Below are positions 16,942-25,855 of a DNA stretch of 64,000 nucleotides, in pieces. The notes below the pieces were generated by a model. It was not told the origin of the DNA and made no database searches. It was given only the letters and a program-made list of their open reading frames with translations. Origin of the DNA: Methylocystis sp. ATCC 49242. GTDB taxonomy: Bacteria > Pseudomonadota > Alphaproteobacteria > Rhizobiales > Beijerinckiaceae. The stretch covers positions 2,672,356 to 2,736,355 of the forward strand of contig NZ_KE124774.1 of assembly GCF_000188155.2 (NCBI RefSeq), read 5' to 3'. Made by a program: the position numbers and the translations under genes. The stretch's first letter is position 1. Every line of letters begins with the position of its first letter.

Positions 16942-17141
16942 TACTTCAAGCCCTCCGACGCGATGCGCAGCGCTTCGGCGTGCGGGACAAGCACGCGCCC
17001 GCCGATGCGGATGGTCTTGATCTTCCCCAGCCGGACGTATTTCCAGAACGTCGAAGCCGATATGCCGACGCAAGCGCAGAACGACTTCACGCGGTGCGCC
17101 CGGACTGTTTCGACGGATTGCGTTTCGATTTTTTCCGACAT
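16941..17141 (-). CDS. AlpA/excisionase-like HTH regulator
   Basis: 66 residues with an AlpA/MerR-type HTH (VKSFCACVGISASTFWKYV, GKIKTIRIGGRVLV). AGGAG lies 9 bases before ATG at 17141, so I prefer it over ATG 17150, which abuts the AGGAG. In P4-like elements AlpA controls integrase and excision. First gene of the replication operon. Confidence 0.82.
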   Translation of the reverse strand: MSEKIETQSVETVRAHRVKSFCACVGISASTFWKYVRLGKIKTIRIGGRVLVPHAEALRIASEGLK

Positions 17142-17796
17142 TAGAACCATCTCCTAGTTTCGAGATGGTCCGAACATGAACGTAGGTTAGCGGAATTAAG
17201 AGGGGGGCTTTTTTCCTTTTCGCGCCATTCGTGCGACTACCCGCTTGATAGCATCTGCATCGGAAGCGGTAGCCAAAAGCAATACAGCTCCCATTAAAAT
17301 CTCCGCCGAAACACGAGGCCCCGTAATCTGCTCCCCGCGGGCAATTAAGTCGTTGCCAATCTGATCGATCAAATCTGCTCGGCTATTGAACGTCAATTGA
17401 GCTTGCTGGTCGGGCACTTTGCCTTTGAGGAAATGCTTTCGCCACGAAAGCATCAATCCCGCAAAATCTTTGGTATCCGGGGAAACCACGTCAGCAATAA
17501 AGCTAAAGTTCTTCGCAATCTGGTTCGCAGCTTCCCCAAGCTCCGCGTGAGGATCGCCTGCAATAACATCAAGAGCGATTGCAAACATCGCCTTTATTGA
17601 CCAAATGTCGCCCGGGCTGGGCGCACGATTTTGGGCGGCGGTTGGTCGGAGAAAGCCTCGAACGATGCCTCGATCCAATTCTTCGAAAGCGCGCCCTAGC
17701 TCAATGAAGTTTTGGACCACCACCGGATGGAAATTCAACAGTCGTAGAACATGGCCCAGACGTGCAAAAGCGGCAATGTATCGCCATCTATCTCTA

Positions 17797-18661
17797 GAGG
17801 GTGTTATGCACCTTGGATCATGAAATCTGCTGCGCGCTTGAGCATGAGACATGCGAAGGCGACGACGTGGAGTCCTGCGAGGGTCTGAGCATAGCGCTCG
17901 TAGTCTTTGACGAGCCGCCTGCATCGCGTCGCCCAGGCGAATGAACGCTCGACCACCCAGCGCTTGGGCAGCAACACGAAGCCCTTCTTCGCTTCGGCAA
18001 GTTTGACGACGCACAGTTCGGCGCCTTGCGCCTTCGCCGCCTCGGACGCCTTTTCGCCGGTGTAGCCCTGATCGACATAAACGAGTTCGACGCTTTCGCC
18101 TGTCACATCCTGCACGGCTGCGATGAGCTTGCCGACCTCGGCGCGGTCATCGACATTCGCCGGCGTGACATGCAACGCCAGCAAATGGCCCAATGTGTCG
18201 ACTGCCATGTGCAGCTTCGAGCCGCGCTTTCGCTTCGCGCCGTCATAGCCCGCTCGTGGGCCGCTCTCAGGGGTCGAGCGCAAGGTGCGGCTGTCGATGA
18301 TCGCCGCCGTCGGCTCCGCCGCCCGCCCGGAAGCGACGCGCAACTGGGCGCGCAGATCCTGCGCAAGCGCCTCGAACACGCCCGCCGACAGCCAGCGCTG
18401 CGATTGCTGATACACGGCGAACCATGGCGGCAGATCGTTGGGCATGGCGCGCCAGGCGATGCCGTAGCGCAGCACGTAACGCAGGCCGTTGAACAGCTCG
18501 CGCAGCGAATGTTGACGCTGCGGCGCGCCTTCGTCCATGAGCGTCAGATAAGGCGCAACCAGCGACCATTCTTCGTCGCTGACGTCAGACGGATAAGGTT
18601 TGCGAATCGGAGACATCCGATTCTACTAAGACAATCAATCACCAAAGTACATAACACCCTC
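17797..18661 (-). mobile_element. IS5-family insertion sequence, copy 2 (865 bp)
   Basis: Same ends as copy 1 (GAGGGTGTTATG), flanked by TA (17795-17796 and 18662-18663). Opposite orientation to copy 1, 2.97 kb apart. The identity of the two proteins points to recent transposition. Confidence 0.93.
17804..18616 (-). CDS. IS5-family transposase, copy 2
   Basis: 270 residues identical to the copy-1 transposase, with all three catalytic residues (IIDSRT, VDQGYTG, VERSFAW). Likely active. Confidence 0.94.
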   Translation of the reverse strand: MSPIRKPYPSDVSDEEWSLVAPYLTLMDEGAPQRQHSLRELFNGLRYVLRYGIAWRAMPNDLPPWFAVYQQSQRWLSAGVFEALAQDLRAQLRVASGRAAEPTAAIIDSRTLRSTPESGPRAGYDGAKRKRGSKLHMAVDTLGHLLALHVTPANVDDRAEVGKLIAAVQDVTGESVELVYVDQGYTGEKASEAAKAQGAELCVVKLAEAKKGFVLLPKRWVVERSFAWATRCRRLVKDYERYAQTLAGLHVVAFACLMLKRAADFMIQGA

Positions 18662-18950
18662 TAAGTGGGGTACCGGGTGCGCCTCGCGTAAAGAAAATCT
18701 CGACCAACTCACGGTTGAGCGGCCCCAACATCGTAGGAAGCCATCGTGGATCACCAAACTGGGCGGTTGCAGTTGTTCGAAACGAGTAATCAAAAATGTG
18801 TTCTCTATCGTCCATCGCGTGCATCTCGCGCGCATCGAAATGAACGCGGGGAAATCGGGCGATGCTTTCCCAACTTGTCGGCCCGTCGGCCTATCCCCGC
18901 GCGTTCGACATGGCCGCGCAGGCGCATTGCGAGGTTGTATTCGCGTAGGT

Positions 18951-19397
18951 TCAAGCCGTAATCTTAAACCCTCGGATGATCCAAGCAATCAAAAACCCGA
19001 AGAAATAAACCACTGCCGACGCAACAATCGAAACGCCACCGAATAAGAGAAAGGCGTCTTGAAACTCTCCTCGTCTGTGAGTGGCCATGGACTTGTCATA
19101 TTGCTCCATCGAGAAAGGCGGCGGAGAAGGGTCATATTTCCGGTGCGTATATAGATGCCAGCAGCTTCCGCCCCGTTCAGAATAGGCGGGCTCTTTTAAT
19201 TGAGGGAACGGACGATTGATATATTCAGAACAATTACCGCTAGCGAAGTCTTTCAATGTTGCTTCACGGTATTGATATTCTGACAGATTTACCCCATAAA
19301 CCAGCGTGTATGGGTAAAACAGCCCGAATCCTAAGAATAACAGGCAGCTCGCAACAAGCCAAAGCCGTTGCCATCCGTTCAGCTTATTCAAATTCAT
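18951..19397 (-). CDS. Hypothetical protein with two membrane segments
   Basis: 148 residues. Two hydrophobic helices (about 13-35, LWLVASCLLFLGFGLFYPY, and 116-140, FGGVSIVASAVVYFFGFLIA) flank a soluble loop with two Cys (NCSEY, SCWHLY) that would be periplasmic if the first helix enters from the cytoplasm. ATG at 19397, 37 bases after the integrase stop. More AT-rich than its neighbours. No family recognised; could be an accessory gene of the element. Confidence 0.6.
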   Translation of the reverse strand: MNLNKLNGWQRLWLVASCLLFLGFGLFYPYTLVYGVNLSEYQYREATLKDFASGNCSEYINRPFPQLKEPAYSERGGSCWHLYTHRKYDPSPPPFSMEQYDKSMATHRRGEFQDAFLLFGGVSIVASAVVYFFGFLIAWIIRGFKITA

Positions 19398-19434
19398 TTG
19401 TTCTATTCCGCGATAGAATTCAGACGATTGAAAA

Positions 19435-20655
19435 TCATACAGCGCTCCCGCCGCCCGATTTTCTCATTTTAATAACGTTGGAGGCCGGCGGCTCGCAATA
19501 GCTCGCCCAAGCGTCCATCAGCGCCCGGCGCTTCTCCAAGGCGTCGCCGCGCCGGTAGGCTTGTTCGGCCTTGTCCCCGATGACATGAGACAGCGCGGCC
19601 TCTGCGACCTCACGCGGGAAGCGCGTTTCGTTCCCCGCCCAGTCGCGGAAAGCGGACCGGAAACCGTGAACCGTCACGCCTTCGATCTTCATCCGGCGCA
19701 ACACCATTTCCATTGCCATGTTGGACAGAGGCTTGCCCGCCCGCTGACCGGGGAAGACAAATTCGGCGGTTTTCCCTTCGGCGAGCTTTTCAAGGATCGA
19801 CATCGCGCGGCCGGCAAGAGGTATCCGGTGCGGACGGCCGGGCTTGGTGCGTTCAGCCGGAACCGTCCAGACCTTGCCCGCCATGTCGATTTCAGACCAT
19901 CGCGCGCCCAGCACCTCGCCGGTGCGCGTCGCCGTCAATATGCAGAACTCCAAGGCCATCGCCGCGAGGGCGTCGCGCTCCCGCAGACTGGCGACGAATC
20001 CGGGAACCTCCGCATAGGGCATGGCGGCGTGATGGCCCCGCGTCAATTTCTGGCGCTTGGGTAAGAGCTTGTCCAAATGGCCGCGCCAGCGGGCCGGGTT
20101 GGCTTCATTGCGCGGGATATGACCGCGCGCCCGCGCTGCGTCCAAGACGGCTTCGATCCGGCCCCGCAGTCGGGACGCGGTTTCCGGCTTCTCCAGCCAC
20201 AAAGGTTGAAGCACGGAAAGAACCGCCTCAGTGTCGATTTCATCCACCGGCCTTGACCGGATAGCCCCGCAATACTCCCGCAGCGTCATCGTCCATTGCG
20301 CCCGATGCTTGGCGTTGCGCCATTCCGCCCCCTTGTTGTCAATGAACGCGTCCGCCATCGCGCCAAACGTCGGCTTTCCGGCTTCAGCCCGCTCTTGCTC
20401 GCGCCGCGCCTCGATGGGGTTGGAGCCGCTCGCCAGAAGCCGCCGGGCTTCATCTCGAAGACCCCGAGCCTCCGCGAGCGAGACAACATCGGCAGAGCCA
20501 AGGCCCATCATCCTGATCTTGCCCTGCCACGTGAAGCGGTAAACCCATTTCCGGCCGCCCGATGGTGAGACGACAAGATAGAGCCCGGCCCCGTCGCCAT
20601 GGGTTCCGGGCTTGGTCGTCGCCGCCGATCGCGCCGTCAATTTGCCGCCTGCCAT
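19435..20655 (-). CDS. Tyrosine integrase (P4-type) of the integrative element
   Basis: 406 residues. N-terminal arm-type DNA-binding domain (DUF4102-like: GDGAGLYLVVSPSGGRKWVY), a core-binding helix region, and the catalytic domain with R (LTATRTGEVLGARWSE), HxxR (VHGFRSAFRDWAG), H (ALSHVIG) and the Tyr nucleophile (KAEQAYRRGD). Full length and apparently active. It starts 19 bases from the 21-bp repeat at 20674-20694, as expected for an integrase beside its attachment or arm sites. Confidence 0.95.
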   Translation of the reverse strand: MAGGKLTARSAATTKPGTHGDGAGLYLVVSPSGGRKWVYRFTWQGKIRMMGLGSADVVSLAEARGLRDEARRLLASGSNPIEARREQERAEAGKPTFGAMADAFIDNKGAEWRNAKHRAQWTMTLREYCGAIRSRPVDEIDTEAVLSVLQPLWLEKPETASRLRGRIEAVLDAARARGHIPRNEANPARWRGHLDKLLPKRQKLTRGHHAAMPYAEVPGFVASLRERDALAAMALEFCILTATRTGEVLGARWSEIDMAGKVWTVPAERTKPGRPHRIPLAGRAMSILEKLAEGKTAEFVFPGQRAGKPLSNMAMEMVLRRMKIEGVTVHGFRSAFRDWAGNETRFPREVAEAALSHVIGDKAEQAYRRGDALEKRRALMDAWASYCEPPASNVIKMRKSGGGSAV

Positions 20656-20673
20656 CTGTTCGCCTCACGCATC

Positions 20674-20694
20674 GGTATTACAATCGGTATTACA
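20674..20694 (+). repeat. 21-bp direct repeat, right copy (possible att or integrase arm site)
   Basis: Tandem GGTATTACA units (20674 and 20686), the same as at 12101-12121 except for one base. Lies directly upstream of the integrase start, so it may also bind integrase and control its own promoter. Confidence 0.6.
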
Positions 20695-21105
20695 TTCCGA
20701 CACGGATTATGTCGCACAATCGCGGGCAATGGAAGATGCCTTTCGCGGCAAAGGCCCGGAAAATATGGGATTGCGCCGACAGCCTGAAATAACCTCGGGC
20801 AATAATTCGGCGGACTCCCTCTCCGCCAGTTAAGTCATAGCAAACCCTGCAGCCCAGTCCGAGAGCGCCGGAAAAATCATCATCTCTTCAACATGTTAGA
20901 AAAACTGGGCAAACGTGCGGTTTGAACTGACTCCCTCGCCCTCGGTCTCGTTAAAACCTGCGGTGGGCATACCGACGAGCATTCCTACGGGATGCAAAAA
21001 TGCTCAGGCAGTCGCCGTAGCGGAAGCCATGCGGATCAATAACCGCGAGTATTCCACGAGAGCGACCCGGTGTTGAATGGGATATCGAGTCTGCTGTCTT
21101 ACGCA
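20695..21105. other. Right flank of the integrative element, no gene seen
   Basis: About 410 bases. A short plus-strand frame (DYVAQSRAMEDAFRGKG, ending about 20833) runs out of the repeat and could be the 3' relic of a gene that the element entered, but it is too short to name. The rest is featureless. Confidence 0.35.
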
Positions 21106-22638
21106 TTATCTCGGCCCAAAATCCCAGTAACCCACATCGAAAATCACGTCCGCGTGAGGCGAATAAATCTCTGATCCTCGGGTATCACATAAGTATAAGT
21201 ATTTTGAGACCAGTTCTGGCACAAAGCTTTTCGCCAATTCGCCGGGGGGGATTGTCTCGGTCACAGATCTAACGCCCATGTCAAACTCGATCTGAGCTGA
21301 GAAGCTGAAAGCCATCGGCATATTTGGGTAGAGTGACAGGTGAAATGCCTCCCAAATTCCCCCAATGTTTAGAACTCCGGTCTGCACATGATCAACGTAA
21401 GATCTAAGCGCGGCTACTATCGCTTTGATCTTGTCGGGCTCTGGCGCCCGGAACAAAGTGCCGCCGTACCACAAAATTAGTCGGAAACCGTCTTCTAGCC
21501 GTTGCTGTTGCTCTTGGACTTGGGTTCGCCGACGAAAAGCACTGATCCGCTTCTCCTCAAGCTTCGGGGCGCGTTGGGCCGGGTCAGCGAGAAGCTCTAC
21601 CGCCCCCTCGTCTTCCTCAAAGACGACATTGAAAGCCGGTTCGGCTCTCGCCTCGAGATTGGCTCGTGCAGTTTTTACAGCAAACGCGATGTCTGACTGA
21701 CGCCCGACCAACTTTCCGCTCAAACCAATGGTGAACTGGGCCTTCAGCGGAGTTCGCACGTTGTTGGCCTCGCCAACATTCGCCCGGCTTACTCTGACGG
21801 TCGTGTCGGAGGGATATTGAACACGAATCGCGTCATAGATACCTTCAAGAGCTATCAGATAGTGGGTCTCGGATATGATGGGGTCGACCTCCCCTCTCGC
21901 TCCTCTCTTTACGCCTAACCACTCCGAAAAGCTTCTGAACTCCGGTTCAAGTCTCTCAGGCTTATTCACGAATGACGAGAGCTCTTCTAGTCCGCGCGCA
22001 ATATCAGTCTGGGTTGGTCCCTCAGCATTGGCGTCGGCCGTAGCTACTGCAAAATTCCGCAGAAGTTCTTTGGGTGCCGGATCATTGTGCGGCTTGATCT
22101 CAAGTGCTCTGGAACCGTTCGCACTAATATTAAGAAACGCTGCTCGCTGTTTCTGTACGAACTGCAAGACCGCTCGATGGGGTTCGGGCAAGATACGCTT
22201 CACGCCCTCAGTGCTGATTCGGCCTTGTATTTTGCTCGATGTAAGATCCAAAACAGGCGTCCCGTCCATGATAGCGCTGTGACCATCTTTGTGCACACCC
22301 TGGTCCCGTTCCCAAACGCTAATGGGAATCAGGCTCACTATCGCCTTTCCAGCATGGGGCCGCCGAAACAACAGCAGCAATTCTTGCTCTAACTTGAGCT
22401 TTGCTTGCGCGAGGTCCTGCAAGCGTTTAATTCTTTCCATGATAGCAATGCTGTCCCAGTCAACCACGACCACGAGGTCAATGTCGCTTGTAAGTGCTTG
22501 AAATCTCTTTCCATCCTCGTTCACGGCGCTACCGAACAGATATCCGCTCGTGATCACGCCGGAATTGACGAGATCAACGACCCATTGGCTGACAACGCCG
22601 ATTGTCGCGTCGAGTTGGGCGGGACGCTTTAGGCTCAT
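21106..22638 (-). CDS. Nucleotidyltransferase-fold protein of unknown role
   Basis: About 510 residues from ATG at 22638 (MSLKRPAQLDATIGVVSQ), chosen because GGGGA precedes it; the frame stays open to ATG 22830. The N-terminus carries a pol-beta-like nucleotidyltransferase signature: GYLFGSAVNEDGK, then TSDIDLVVVVDW (GS ... DxD). The middle and C-terminal 350 residues are unfamiliar, ending YWDFGPR. It stands alone between the integrative element and an IS21-family element, in a defence-rich stretch. It might be a CD-NTase-like signal synthase, an antitoxin-type or toxin nucleotidyltransferase; the sequence does not decide. No partner effector is next to it. Confidence 0.72.
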   Translation of the reverse strand: MSLKRPAQLDATIGVVSQWVVDLVNSGVITSGYLFGSAVNEDGKRFQALTSDIDLVVVVDWDSIAIMERIKRLQDLAQAKLKLEQELLLLFRRPHAGKAIVSLIPISVWERDQGVHKDGHSAIMDGTPVLDLTSSKIQGRISTEGVKRILPEPHRAVLQFVQKQRAAFLNISANGSRALEIKPHNDPAPKELLRNFAVATADANAEGPTQTDIARGLEELSSFVNKPERLEPEFRSFSEWLGVKRGARGEVDPIISETHYLIALEGIYDAIRVQYPSDTTVRVSRANVGEANNVRTPLKAQFTIGLSGKLVGRQSDIAFAVKTARANLEARAEPAFNVVFEEDEGAVELLADPAQRAPKLEEKRISAFRRRTQVQEQQQRLEDGFRLILWYGGTLFRAPEPDKIKAIVAALRSYVDHVQTGVLNIGGIWEAFHLSLYPNMPMAFSFSAQIEFDMGVRSVTETIPPGELAKSFVPELVSKYLYLCDTRGSEIYSPHADVIFDVGYWDFGPR

Positions 22639-23015
22639 GTTTTCCCCGGACACGCAGATTCGATTTTTTGCGTATTCTACCATCGGAAAGGGACGGTGCT
22701 TCAAGACGGCGCGGGGCTGGTCGTCGCATCCGACGCCGAAGTGGTCGACAGCGAGAATACGGATCCTTCCGCCAGCTACCTTTTGACTTTGACCCAGGCC
22801 AAAAGCTGTAAGCGGCTCACTTGATGCCATGGGAAACAGCTTTTAATTTTGAGCTCTAATGTGCCGTCGGGGATGTGATGACATGCGATATGAACAGCGG
22901 CGGCAAAGTGTACCACTGAACCGGCTTTGGGGGCTGCTTTGACGGCGGCGCAAAAGTGTACCGGTCCTGATAGGCCGAACTCGATGTCATCGACTGGCAT
23001 GGAGAGGCCGAAAGG

Positions 23016-24554
23016 ATGTTCACAGTGGAACTCTATGCCCGGGTGAGACGCGCGGTGATGGCGGAAGGGCTGAGCCGGCGGGAAGCGGCCAGGCGCTTCG
23101 GCGTGCACCGCAATACGATCACGAAGATGCTTCAATATTCGGTTCCGCCGGGGTATCGGCGTCGGGAGCGGCCGATCTCGAAGAAGCTGGGGCCGTATAT
23201 GGCCTGGATCGACAAGGTCCTGGCGGATGATCGGCTTGTTCACGCCAAGCAGCGTCATACGGCACAGCGGATATTCGAACGGCTGCGGGACGAAGAAGGG
23301 TTTTCCGGCGGTTACACGATCGTCCGGGAATATGTCGCGCAGGCGCAGTTGCGGTCGCGCGAGATGTTTATTCCACTCAGCCATCGACCGGGGAATGCGC
23401 AGGCGGATTTTGGCGAGGCGGACGCCTATATCGCCGGCAGGAAGGTCCGCTTTCATTATTTTTGCATGGACCTGCCGCATTCGGACGGCTGCTTCGTCAA
23501 GGCCTATCCGGCGGAGACGGCGGAAGCCTTCTGCGACGGCCATGTCGCGGCCTTCGCCTTCTTTGGCGGCGTCCCCCAGTCCATTCTTTACGACAATACG
23601 CGTCTCGCGGTCGCCAGGATCGTGAAGGGTGGAGAGCGTCTGCGTTCGCAAATGTTTGCGGAACTCCAGAGCCATTACCTTTTTGCTGATCGCTTTGGCC
23701 GGCCCGGCAAGGGGAATGACAAGGGCAAGGTCGAGGGGCTTGTCGGCTATGTCCGGCGCAACTTCATGACGCCACTGCCCGTGGCGGAGAGTTTCGAGGC
23801 GCTGAACGCGAGGTTCCTGGACGCCTGCACGAAACGACGGCGGGCGATCCTGCGCGGCCAGTCGACGCCGATCGGCGAACGCATGCAGGCGGATATGGCG
23901 GCATTCCTGCCGGCGCCGCCGGCTCCCTATGACGCCTGTCACAAGGTCGCGACGCGCGTGTCGTCGATGGCGCTGGTGCGCTACCGCAACAACGATTACT
24001 CGGTCCCGACGCGCTTCGGCCATCGGGAGGCGCTGGCCAAGGGCTATGTCGATCGGGTCGAGATTGTCTGCGGCGGGGAGACCATCGCCGTGCATGCGCG
24101 CAGCTACGGCAAGGCCGAGTTCATCTACAACCCGCTGCATTATCTCGCCCTGCTCGAACACAAGAGCCGCGCGCTCGATCAGGCCGCGCCGCTCGACGAC
24201 TGGCGGCTTGCCGACTGCGTGCATCGTCTGCGGCGGCTGATGGAGGCGCGCATGGGGAATAGCGGGCGCCGCGAGTTCATCCAGGTGCTGCGGCTGATGG
24301 AGGACTTTCATCAGCATCAGGTCGAACAGGCGGTCGCGGAGGCGCTGCGTCTTGGCGCGATCAGCTTTGACGCAGTGAAGATGCTGCTGCTGGCCAGGCT
24401 GGAGAACCGGCCCGCGCGGCTCGATCTGACATTCTACCCCTACCTGCCGGCGGCTACGGTCGGCGCGACGGATCCGCGCGCCTATCTCGGGCTCGTCGCC
24501 GGCGCGAGCGTCATCGCGGGCGTCATGGACTCGAACGCGGGGGGGCCGGCATGA
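23016..24554 (+). CDS. istA: IS21-family transposase IstA
   Basis: 512 residues. N-terminal HTH (GLSRREAARRFGVHRNTITKML), integrase core with D (QADFGEADAYI), D (ILYDNTRLAV) and E (KGKVEGLVGYVRR), and a C-terminal beta-barrel region (YRNNDYSVPTRFG). Ends in an ATGA overlap with istB. Looks intact. Confidence 0.94.
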   Translation: MFTVELYARVRRAVMAEGLSRREAARRFGVHRNTITKMLQYSVPPGYRRRERPISKKLGPYMAWIDKVLADDRLVHAKQRHTAQRIFERLRDEEGFSGGYTIVREYVAQAQLRSREMFIPLSHRPGNAQADFGEADAYIAGRKVRFHYFCMDLPHSDGCFVKAYPAETAEAFCDGHVAAFAFFGGVPQSILYDNTRLAVARIVKGGERLRSQMFAELQSHYLFADRFGRPGKGNDKGKVEGLVGYVRRNFMTPLPVAESFEALNARFLDACTKRRRAILRGQSTPIGERMQADMAAFLPAPPAPYDACHKVATRVSSMALVRYRNNDYSVPTRFGHREALAKGYVDRVEIVCGGETIAVHARSYGKAEFIYNPLHYLALLEHKSRALDQAAPLDDWRLADCVHRLRRLMEARMGNSGRREFIQVLRLMEDFHQHQVEQAVAEALRLGAISFDAVKMLLLARLENRPARLDLTFYPYLPAATVGATDPRAYLGLVAGASVIAGVMDSNAGGPA

Positions 24555-25392
24555 CCATCTCGCATGAGCCAGGTTCGCAGACGATCGTCGCGCCGCAGGT
24601 GCTGCTGGGTAATCATCTCAAGGCGCTGAAGCTTCCCACCTTCGCGCGCGAATATGAGAAGGTGGCGCTGGAGTCGGCGCAGGACCGCGCCGATTACCCG
24701 CGCTATCTGCTACGCCTGTGCGAACTGGAGCGCATTGATCGCGAGCGGCGCAATGTCGAGCGCCGCATCCGGCTGGCGCGCTTTACGCAGGTCAAAAGCC
24801 TCGACACATTTGACTTTACCGCCCAGCCTTCACTCAACAAGCCGCTCGTGCTGGAGCTGGCGCGGTGCGAATGGATCGAGAAGCGACAGAACTGCATCGC
24901 CCTTGGGCCAAGCGGAACGGGGAAGACCCACGTCGCGCTCGCCCTGGGGCTCGCCGCCTGCCAGAAGGGGTTCAGCGTCGCGTTCACGACCGCCGCGGCT
25001 CTTGTGCACGAACTGATGGAGGCGCGCGACGAGCGCCGCCTGCGCGCGCTGCAAAAGCATCTCAACACCGTCAAACTGCTGATCGTCGACGACTGGGCTA
25101 TGCGCCGTTCACGACGGTCGGCTCAGAGCTGCTCTTCGAGGTCTTCAGCCAGCGCTATGAACGCGGTGCGACGCTGGTGACCAGCAATCTGCCCTTTGAT
25201 GAATGGACGTCGGTGTTTGGCTCCGAGCGTCTCACCGGCGCATTGCTCGACCGGCTCACCCATCATGTCCACATTCTGGAAATGAACGGCGAGAGCTATC
25301 GGCTGGCGACCGCAAAGAAAGCGCAACGGCGAAACCGCGATCTCCCCGACGCGCCCGCAATCGACAAAGGAGGCGCCGACACGACGAACTGA
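24551..25392 (+). pseudogene. istB: IS21-family helper ATPase IstB, frameshifted
   Basis: Starts by overlap with istA. AAA+ ATPase with Walker A GPSGTGKTHVALALG and Walker B LLIVDDW. After this the reading frame breaks: TGG GCT ATG stands where relatives have TGG GGC TAT (about 25094-25098), i.e. one G missing. The frame ends early at 25180, while the +1 frame continues with proper IstB sequence (FTTVGSELLFEVFSQRYERG) to 25392. The element should therefore not transpose on its own unless the shift is a sequencing error or is bypassed. Confidence 0.85.
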
Positions 25393-25463
25393 TCGCCGTC
25401 GCGCGCGTTGAACCGCGCTGCGCTACGCTCCGCGCGCCTCAACGCCCGCGTCAACTAAACTAC

Positions 25464-25484
25464 AAGGGCCGTGCGGCCCTTTTC
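25464..25484 (+). terminator. Rho-independent terminator after istB
   Basis: AGGGCC-GTGC-GGCCCT stem-loop followed by TTTTC, 70 bases after the istB stop. Confidence 0.65.
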
Positions 25485-25546
25485 TCGAAACCAGACCGGT
25501 ACACTTTTACCCCGCCTTCATGCACATTTTGTCCCCGCCATTGACA

Positions 25547-25855
25547 ACGAGCCAAAATTGAAGACGATCCCTCGGAACCGAAATTGCTCCTGACAGACCC
25601 CGGGTTTGGCTATCGCTTTGTTGAAGCCGACTAAAGCCGAGGAAAGCTTTGTTCGCGCAACGAGCGCTTTATCTGCACTTAGTTGTGACCCTGCAACAGG
25701 TTGCCATCCGGACCGGACCTTGGAATGTGGAGTTGCGACGCCCCCTCCGCCAGGCATAGTTCTATGCCTGTGAAATAAGAAAATATTCCCGCCCTGTCCG
25801 GCCCGCCCGCATTTCAGACGATCAAAGTTCGAGGCGCAAAACGAGCCTGCTGGTT
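25547..25855. other. Gap between IS21-family element and glycosyltransferase gene
   Basis: About 310 bases. A leftward frame from 25859 runs into the IS end without recognisable protein character; it may be a remnant. This is where accessory DNA gives way to the polysaccharide half. Confidence 0.35.

Larger units (their letters stand above)
17196..18824 (-). pseudogene. Unknown gene split by IS5-family copy 2
   Basis: Removing 17795-18661 (IS plus one TA) joins 18824-18662 to 17794-17196 into one frame of 253 codons (MHAMDDREHIFDYS, through TPLRDRWRYIAAF, to RMARKGKKPPS). Largely helical, no signal peptide or membrane segment, a basic C-terminus. I recognise no family. The in-frame repair and TA duplication show that it was a real gene before insertion. 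Second in the leftward order after the integrase and a membrane protein. Confidence 0.68.
12101..20694. mobile_element. Integrative element with tyrosine integrase and primase module (about 8.6 kb)
   Basis: Bounded by a direct repeat of 21 bp (12101-12121 and 20674-20694, one mismatch). The genes inside all read leftward: integrase, a two-TM protein, an unknown gene, AlpA-like regulator, a small gene, a primase zinc-finger gene, TOPRIM/DUF927 helicase, and a Cys-tailed protein. This is the layout of P4-like satellites and similar phage-inducible or integrated plasmid-like elements: integration, control, then autonomous replication. No structural phage genes. Two IS5-family copies have since broken two of its genes. 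The borders are inferred from the repeats, not proven. Confidence 0.65.
22891..25546 (+). mobile_element. IS21-family insertion sequence, transposition-defective
   Basis: istA-istB pair with repeated terminal motifs AAAGTGTACC at the left (about 22905 and 22951) and their complements at the right (about 25498), and a right end reading CCGCCATTGACA to 25546. The left end TGAACAGCGGCGG near 22891 is only approximately its partner, and I see no convincing target duplication, so borders are approximate. istB is frameshifted. Confidence 0.8.

Noticed and set aside
22776-24317. 513-codon frame on the minus strand
   Set aside because: Antisense to istA; no protein family character.
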